Below, in pieces: positions 27,867-33,782 of a stretch of 33,782 nt of DNA. A program made the translations under genes and the position numbers. The notes below the pieces were generated by a model. The model was not told the DNA's origin. It ran no database searches and was given only the letters and a program-made list of their open reading frames with translations. Each line of letters opens with the position of its first letter. Position 1 is the first letter of the stretch. Source of the stretch: Gemmatimonadota bacterium (GTDB lineage: Bacteria; Gemmatimonadota; Gemmatimonadetes; Longimicrobiales; Gaopeijiaceae); contig PXFI01000075.1 in NCBI GenBank assembly GCA_003564295.1, positions 1 through 33,782 of the forward strand, given 5' to 3'.

Positions 27867-30527
27867 CTACCTCCGCTGGACGGCGGGAGCAGGGGTGGGG
27901 GGGGCGAGGTGGAACGTCTGTATCACCCGATGCCCGGTGTTGGGAAAGGTCACCCGGTATTCGAAGGCCTCCGATCCGGACGGCGGCCCAATGACCTCGC
28001 CCTCCTCCGTCACCACGGCTTCCCCCAGGAGGTGAACGGATCCGTCAGCTCCCCCGTCTCCCTCCAGGGTCAGGACCCATTCCTCCCCATCCCGCAGGAA
28101 GTCCAGGATCCGGATCCCTGTGCTACGGTCCCCGGGCCGGTGAGGGGAGGGCGGCGTGAAGACCGACAGACCCCCTTCCCACCGGAAACGAAGCCGGATC
28201 GGACGCTCCTCCGACAGGGGAAAGGTGAGTTGGTATTGGAGGTCATGGAGACCTTCTCGAAGCTGTCCGGGCGCCTCCGGCGGGTTTCCCTCCACCCGAA
28301 CGTTACGGGCACCCAGGGGAATGGCCTGGATATAGGTGAGCGCCACCGGCGCCCCCCGGATGGCCAGCTCCACGTCCGCGTACCCGGGTCCCCCACGGTG
28401 CCGGTAGGTCAATGCCCCGTCTCCGACCCTGAGGTTCTCCACGTTCAGTTCCTCCCAGTCCGGGGGTAGCTGGGGCGCCAGAAGGGCCCGGCCCGCCGGG
28501 GCATCAGGGTCCCACCCGAGGAGACCCCGGACGAAGGGGGTCACCAACATGGAGGAGGCAAAGAACTGTTGGGGCACGGTGGCATCCACCGTCTGGTAGA
28601 AGGCCCCCGAGAGGTTCTCCGGGTGGCGTCCCAGAGCCCAATCCTCGTTAAGCCTCCACAGGGCCTGGAGGAGAGGATAGCCGGCCCAGGGTCGCCGGTA
28701 GCGGTACTGGGCCCAGCTCACAAACCCCGTCATGAACGGCCAGACCATACCGTTGTTGTAGTGCAGGGGGTCATAGAGGTCGCTCTCGGTGGAGAGCAGA
28801 CGGGCTCCCCAGTTGGACGAGATGGCGTCACGGGCCAGGTGTCGGAGCGTCCCCTCGGCTTCTTCCCTGTCCAGAAGACCGAAACTGAGGGCGGTCCCGG
28901 GCCAGGCCGTGAGGTTGTCGTTGGTGCCCCCTCCCTGGAGGATCCCGAAGGCGTGGTGGCCTTCTTGAGGCCGCCAATACGCCTCGTTCAGGGTTGTACG
29001 GGCGAGGTTCAGCAGCTCCCGGGCCTGGGAGGCCAGCTCCAGGTCTCCCAGGAAGCCGGCCATCTCCACAGTACCTCGGAGGGCTTCGATCCAGACCGCC
29101 GCCAGGTAGATGTCCTGGTGGATCCCTTCCCCGAGCCCTCCCACCTCGATGGCCCCGAGTCCCCCGGTCGTGTTCTCGATGATCCCGTCACCATCCGTCT
29201 CCACCGAAAGGCACCACCCATAGGCCTTCTCGAAAGCCGGCCAGAGCTCCCGGAGGAGCTCCTGGTCGCCGCTGGCCCGCCAATAGTGCCAGAGGGCCAG
29301 CATCCAATAGGGGGTCGTGTCGGCGTGATAATAGGTGTAGGGGTAATCCTGGAACCACGGGATCCGGCCGGCGGCCTGGCTGATCTCGTGGGGGATCTTG
29401 CCGTCGGCCCGCTGGTACCGCGCCAGGAACCGAAGGGCCTCCGCCACGGCATCCCACTGGCCCGTGACGTCCATGGCAAGGGTGTTGATGGCTGCATCGC
29501 CCCCGAAGAACCAACCAAACCCCGGGCGAAGACTGGTACCCGAGGGCCCCCATCCCGCCACAAGCCCACACCCCAGGTCCGGGTTGCAGGCCCGCTGCTC
29601 CGCCAGGTTCACCTTGGCCCATTCCAGAGCGGGACCGGCGGCGGGCCATCCACCGGATACCCTCAAGTGGGCGTCCCGGAGGTCTCGAGCCCACTCCCGA
29701 ACCTCCTGCACCAGGTGGGCGGCCCCTTCCATGAGCTCCCGGTACACGGCCAGGACCTCGTCCCTGGGAGAGACCCCGCCAGCCATGGCGATGGGGATGA
29801 ACTCCTCCCTGGCGCGAGCCGGATCCACGGGGATGACGAACACAGCGGGATGGTCCGCCAGGCGGTGGGCCGGGTGGGCCGAGCCCTCCGTGGCCCAGGA
29901 GGACCCGATGACGGCATTGCGCGTCCGGATGCTCTCGGACAGGACGAAGGCCCGATGTTCCCGGCTCCAGAACAGGTATTGCCCGCCCAGACCTCCGGGC
30001 CATCCATACTGAAGGACCGGCTGGAGCTCCACACGAATCTCCAGGTCCACCTCGGTCTCCACCTCCAGGAGAATGAGGATCCCGGGCAGCTCCCGAGGGG
30101 CCAGGATGTGCTCCCGGACCACGAAGGCGCCGTGGCTATAGGTGAGGGTGACGAGCCCCGGTCGAGTCTCCACCGTCCGGGCCACCCTGGCTCCCGGGAT
30201 GGCCTCGGCGTAGTCGGGGATCTTGAAGGCCAGGCGGATCTCCCTGGCAACCTTCAGGGGATGGACCCAGAGCTCTCCTTCCCCCGTCTCCAGTCCCAGC
30301 CAGGCGGCCCGAGATCCCACGACACCCACATACTCCCCGATCCGGGCGGGCCCAGAAAGATAGGGCAGCTCCTGGTCTTCCGCGGTGTCGAAGCCCAGGG
30401 GGAAGCGCTCCAAACGCACCTCTCCCACAGACAGCGGCCCGGCCGACTCCTGGCCTGAAACGGACATGGGGCCAGCAAGGCCGGCGGCCACCACGAGGGC
30501 CAGGGGGGCGAAAGAGTAGTTGGCCAT
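27867..30527 (-). CDS. Secreted six-hairpin glycosidase, amylo-alpha-1,6-glucosidase/GDE- or GH15-like
   Basis: Signal peptide MANYSFAPLALVVAAGLAGPMSVSG; GFGWFFGGDAAINTLAMDVTGQW, DGKIPHEIS, YHADTTPYWMLALWHYWRASGD, DGDGIIEN are typical of (alpha/alpha)6 glycosidases. Exact GH family not resolved. Confidence 0.7.
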   Translation of the reverse strand: MANYSFAPLALVVAAGLAGPMSVSGQESAGPLSVGEVRLERFPLGFDTAEDQELPYLSGPARIGEYVGVVGSRAAWLGLETGEGELWVHPLKVAREIRLAFKIPDYAEAIPGARVARTVETRPGLVTLTYSHGAFVVREHILAPRELPGILILLEVETEVDLEIRVELQPVLQYGWPGGLGGQYLFWSREHRAFVLSESIRTRNAVIGSSWATEGSAHPAHRLADHPAVFVIPVDPARAREEFIPIAMAGGVSPRDEVLAVYRELMEGAAHLVQEVREWARDLRDAHLRVSGGWPAAGPALEWAKVNLAEQRACNPDLGCGLVAGWGPSGTSLRPGFGWFFGGDAAINTLAMDVTGQWDAVAEALRFLARYQRADGKIPHEISQAAGRIPWFQDYPYTYYHADTTPYWMLALWHYWRASGDQELLRELWPAFEKAYGWCLSVETDGDGIIENTTGGLGAIEVGGLGEGIHQDIYLAAVWIEALRGTVEMAGFLGDLELASQARELLNLARTTLNEAYWRPQEGHHAFGILQGGGTNDNLTAWPGTALSFGLLDREEAEGTLRHLARDAISSNWGARLLSTESDLYDPLHYNNGMVWPFMTGFVSWAQYRYRRPWAGYPLLQALWRLNEDWALGRHPENLSGAFYQTVDATVPQQFFASSMLVTPFVRGLLGWDPDAPAGRALLAPQLPPDWEELNVENLRVGDGALTYRHRGGPGYADVELAIRGAPVALTYIQAIPLGARNVRVEGNPPEAPGQLREGLHDLQYQLTFPLSEERPIRLRFRWEGGLSVFTPPSPHRPGDRSTGIRILDFLRDGEEWVLTLEGDGGADGSVHLLGEAVVTEEGEVIGPPSGSEAFEYRVTFPNTGHRVIQTFHLAPPTPAPAVQRR

Positions 30528-30742
30528 GATCCCTCCTCTGGTGGCCGGTCTCGGGAAGCTACCTCAATCTGCCCCCTGGATTCGAGCCGGGCCAGGTGCC
30601 TCCGGGTCGGCGGCTGCCGGCGAACTGGGTTGGGTGGGGTGCCGGCGACTTGGATGGAGCCGGTGGCTGCCTGCGAGGAGAAAGACGGACCCCTGTGGTC
30701 GCTGCAGACGAGCGGCCATGGGGATCCCGGCGCGAATGGGAA

Positions 30743-31480
30743 TCAGAATGCCGCTCTGACGAACTCGCGATTCAGTCGGGCAATGTGGGCGATCTTGATG
30801 CCCTTCGGGCATTCGGCCTCGCATGCGCCCATATTACCGCACGATCCGAAGCCGAGCTCGTCCGCCTTGGCCACCATGTCTCGCACGCGCTGCTTGGCCT
30901 CCAACCTCCCCTGGGGCAGGAGGGCCAGCTGGGAGACCTTGGAAGCCACGAAGAGCATGGCGGACCCGTTGGGGCAGGCTGCCACGCAAGCGCCACAGCC
31001 GATGCAGGCTGCCGTGTCGATGGCCTCCTCGGCATTATCCCTGCTGACGGGAAGGGAGTTCGCCTCAGGGGCCGCGCCGGCGTTGGCCGAGATGAAACCG
31101 CCGGCCTGCAGGATCTCGTCAAAGGATGACCTGTCGACGATGAGGTCACGGACCACTGGAAACACCCTGGACCGCCAGGGTTCAATCACGATAGTGCTGC
31201 CCTCGGCGAACTTCGTCATCCGCAGCTCGCATGTGGTCGTGTCCTTGGCGGGCCCGTGGGGCCGGCCGTTGACGAACAGCGAGCAGCAACCGCAGATCCC
31301 CTCGCGGCAGTCGTGGTCGAAGGCGACAGGCTCCTCGCCCCGTTCGATGAGCGTCGTGTTCAGGTAGTCGAGCATCTCGAGGAGCGACATCTCCTGGGAG
31401 ACCCCATCGAGATCGTACACCACGAAACCGCCCTTGTCCTCAGCACTCGCCTGGCGCCAGATCTTCAGTTTCATCTTCAT
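30743..31480 (-). CDS. sdhB: Succinate dehydrogenase/fumarate reductase iron-sulfur subunit
   Basis: [2Fe-2S] DCREGICGCCSLF, CIGCGACVAACPN, CGNMGACEAECPKGI. Confidence 0.95.
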   Translation of the reverse strand: MKMKLKIWRQASAEDKGGFVVYDLDGVSQEMSLLEMLDYLNTTLIERGEEPVAFDHDCREGICGCCSLFVNGRPHGPAKDTTTCELRMTKFAEGSTIVIEPWRSRVFPVVRDLIVDRSSFDEILQAGGFISANAGAAPEANSLPVSRDNAEEAIDTAACIGCGACVAACPNGSAMLFVASKVSQLALLPQGRLEAKQRVRDMVAKADELGFGSCGNMGACEAECPKGIKIAHIARLNREFVRAAF

Positions 31481-31513
31481 GTCTTGACCACGGTCGGTTG
31501 GATCCCTGTTCCG

Positions 31514-31541
31514 GGGCGGCAGGGACGTCCCTCTGCCGCCC
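31514..31541 (-). other. Perfect hairpin in sdhA-sdhB intergenic space
   Basis: GGGCGGCAG - GGACGTCCCT - CTGCCGCCC, 9-bp perfect stem, no adjacent T-tract. Confidence 0.75.
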
Positions 31542-31567
31542 GCTCCCTGGTTCGTGAACTCCCGGCC

Positions 31568-33487
31568 CTACTTGTAGCTGCGCTCCTTGATCTCCACGTT
31601 CTCGAACACGAGCGGTTCCTTATGGAGCTTGTGCCCGGCGTCCTCGCCCTGGTACTCCCAGGCGGCCACGTAGGAGTATTCCTCGTCGATCCTCAAGGCC
31701 TCGCCCTCCGGCGTCTGACTCTCCTCCCGGAAGTGGGCGCCACAAGACTCCTTGCGGTCCAAAGCGTCCCGGCACATGAGCTCCCCGAGTTCGAGGAAGT
31801 CGGCAACCCTGACCGCCTTCTCCAATTCCTGGTTGAGCTGGTCCTGCCTCCCCGGCACCTTGACGTCACGCCAGAACTCCTCCTTCAGATCGGCCAGGGC
31901 CCCCAGAGCGTTCGCAAGGCCACCCCCGTCGCGGACCATCCCGCAGTCGTCCCACATGATCCGGCCGAGACGCTTGTGAAGGGAGGTGACGGTCTGTTTG
32001 CCTCCGCTGCCCATGAGCCGATCGAGCTTGTCCCGGGCGTCCTTCTCCGCCGCATCGAAATCCGGACCGTCCACCGGCATCCGAGGCTCTTTGATCTTGT
32101 CGGAGAGATAGTCGCCGATGGTGACCGGAAGGATGAAGTAGCCATCGCCGGCGCATTGCATGAGGGAGCCGGCGCCCAGTCGGTTGGCCCCGTGATCCGA
32201 GAAGTTCGACTCTCCGATGGAGAAGAGGCCTCGAACGGTGGTCATCAGGTTGTAGTCCACCCAGAGGCCGCCCATGGTATAGTGACCGGCCGGGTAGATA
32301 CGCATGGGTTCCCGGTAAGGGTCGCTGCCCGTGAGCTTGTGGTACATCTCGAACAGATTGCCGTACTTGGCCTCAATGGCCTTCTTGCCTTGCTTCTCTA
32401 TGGCACCGCTGAAGTCCAGGTAGACCGAAAGGCCCGTCTCGCCAACACCGTAGCCCGCGTCGCAGCGCTCCTTGGCTGCCCGGGATGCCACATCCCGGGG
32501 TACCAGGTTGCCGAAGGCGGGGTAGCGTCGCTCCAAGTAGTAGTCCCGCTCGCCCTCCGGAATGGTGTTGGGCGGGCGCTTGTCACCCTTTGCCTTGGGC
32601 ACCCAGATCCGGCCGTCGTTGCGCAGGGACTCGGACATCAGGGTGAGCTTCGCCTGGTAGTCGTTGAGCTGCGGCAGGCTCGTGGGGTGGATCTGCACGA
32701 AGCTCGGGTTGGCGAAGAGGGCGCCCTTCCGGTGGGCGGCCCAGGCAGCCGTGGCGTTCGATCCCACGGCCAGGGTGGCCAGGTAATAAATGGTGCCGTA
32801 GCCACCGGTGGCGAGCACTACCGCGTGTCCGGAATGCCGCTCGATCTCACCCGTGACCAGGTTCCGGGTGATGATGCCCCGGGCCTCACCGTCCACCACC
32901 ACGACTTCCAGCATGTCCCGCCGGGGGTACATGGTGACCTTACCCTTGGCCATCTGCCGGATGAGTCCGGAATAGGCGCCCAGGAGACACTGCTGGCCGG
33001 TGATTCCCCTGGAGTAGAAGGTGCGCGAGACCTGGACGCCGCCGAAAGAGCGGTTGTCGAGGTAGCCCGAGTAGTCCCGGGCGAAAGGAACGCCGGCAGC
33101 CACGAGCTGGTCGATGCTCTGGTTGCTGACCTCGGCGGCACGGTAGACGTTGGCCTCCCGGGCACGGTAGTCGCCGCCCTTGATGAGGTCGTAGAACAGG
33201 CGGTACACGCTGTCGCCGTCATTCTTGTAGTTCTTGGCGGCGTTGATCCCGCCCTGGGCGGCAACGGAGTGGGCCCGTCTCGGCGTGTCCTGAAAGCAGA
33301 ACGCCTTCACGTTGTACCCCAGCTCTCCCAGGGTTGACGCGGCCGCCGCGCCGGCGAGGCCTGTTCCGACCAGGATGATGTCCAGCTTGGTCCGGTTGGC
33401 CGGGTTCACGAGGCGAATGCTTTCCTTGTGGCTGGACCACTTGTCCGCCAGGGGACCGGAGGGGATTCTTGCGTCTAGCTTGGTCAT
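31568..33487 (-). CDS. sdhA: Succinate dehydrogenase/fumarate reductase flavoprotein subunit
   Basis: [42 protein letters not shown] (FAD-His region), [36 protein letters not shown]. Start at [12 protein letters not shown], overlapping the sdhC stop. Confidence 0.96.
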   Translation of the reverse strand: MTKLDARIPSGPLADKWSSHKESIRLVNPANRTKLDIILVGTGLAGAAAASTLGELGYNVKAFCFQDTPRRAHSVAAQGGINAAKNYKNDGDSVYRLFYDLIKGGDYRAREANVYRAAEVSNQSIDQLVAAGVPFARDYSGYLDNRSFGGVQVSRTFYSRGITGQQCLLGAYSGLIRQMAKGKVTMYPRRDMLEVVVVDGEARGIITRNLVTGEIERHSGHAVVLATGGYGTIYYLATLAVGSNATAAWAAHRKGALFANPSFVQIHPTSLPQLNDYQAKLTLMSESLRNDGRIWVPKAKGDKRPPNTIPEGERDYYLERRYPAFGNLVPRDVASRAAKERCDAGYGVGETGLSVYLDFSGAIEKQGKKAIEAKYGNLFEMYHKLTGSDPYREPMRIYPAGHYTMGGLWVDYNLMTTVRGLFSIGESNFSDHGANRLGAGSLMQCAGDGYFILPVTIGDYLSDKIKEPRMPVDGPDFDAAEKDARDKLDRLMGSGGKQTVTSLHKRLGRIMWDDCGMVRDGGGLANALGALADLKEEFWRDVKVPGRQDQLNQELEKAVRVADFLELGELMCRDALDRKESCGAHFREESQTPEGEALRIDEEYSYVAAWEYQGEDAGHKLHKEPLVFENVEIKERSYK

Positions 33488-33782
33488 GGCGCGCTGCTCA
33501 CCAGGGCTTGTATCAGGAAGTATACCGGCAGGATTGCGAACCCCACCGCCACGATCACCGAGTAGAGATTGCCCACGACCGTCCAGCGACGGCGCCATTG
33601 CGCGTCACTGAGGCCCAGGGTCTGAAGGGCGGACTGGACGCCGTGGGACAGATGCAGGCCAAGAAAAACGACGGCCACCACGTAGATGGAGGAGTACCAC
33701 CAGATGCTGAAGCGGTCCGTTACCAGTCCGTAGGCGTCCTTCATCAGGATGCCTTTGACCTCCACCATGGCCGGCTCGCCGA
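33484..33782 (-). CDS. sdhC: Succinate dehydrogenase cytochrome b558-type membrane subunit (5' end beyond window)
   Basis: Hydrophobic helices with [17 protein letters not shown], directly upstream of sdhA; reading frame stays open to the window edge. Confidence 0.85.
   Translation of the reverse strand, partial: GEPAMVEVKGILMKDAYGLVTDRFSIWWYSSIYVVAVVFLGLHLSHGVQSALQTLGLSDAQWRRRWTVVGNLYSVIVAVGFAILPVYFLIQALVSSAP

Noticed and set aside
31256-33337. 693-aa plus-strand ORF opposite sdhA/sdhB
   Set aside because: Antisense shadow of sdhA/sdhB; same codon-bias explanation. The 601-aa (6675-8480) and 629-aa (28569-30458) ORFs are rejected for the same reason.
1-33782. CRISPR arrays, tRNA/rRNA genes, transposons, prophage or toxin-antitoxin genes
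   Set aside because: No regularly spaced repeats, no tRNA T-loop/anticodon pattern in the intergenic regions inspected, and no transposase, integrase, phage or toxin motifs in the translated ORFs.

Overview
This window is a high-GC bacterial chromosome segment, densely packed and mostly housekeeping. Gemmatimonadota-like origin is possible but unproven. Minus-strand genes, left to right: a HAD phosphatase (cut by the left edge), a P1-family peptidase, threonine dehydratase, gyrA, a family-2 glycosyltransferase with a fused C-terminal nucleotide-binding-like domain, and uvrA. Then comes a plus-strand histidine operon, hisG-D-C-H-A-B-F-IE, whose last gene overlaps an ABC exporter. These are followed by a DUF4015-like lipoprotein (-), a COG4324-like aminopeptidase (+), leuS, transketolase and an SLC13/TrkA-C permease (+), a secreted six-hairpin glycosidase (-), and a b558-type succinate dehydrogenase/fumarate reductase cluster (-; sdhC is cut by the right edge). 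The most striking non-annotated structure lies between uvrA and hisG. It is a 26-codon leader ORF, MKNQATVRHHHHHAARKGPLAGMVCA, with five consecutive His codons, followed by a strong GC stem plus T7 intrinsic terminator and mutually exclusive upstream pairings. I read it as a ribosome-mediated his attenuator, possibly starting on a leaderless transcript. Other points of interest are Met at the GyrA quinolone position (Ser83 in E. coli), a divergent short HisB, an HVGN HIGH-motif variant in LeuS with a G9 tract in place of its Shine-Dalgarno, a tandem 11-bp TTTCGAAA palindrome, and a perfect hairpin between sdhA and sdhB. I saw no rRNA, tRNA, CRISPR or mobile element. All assignments come from reading motifs; no searches or folding programs were run.
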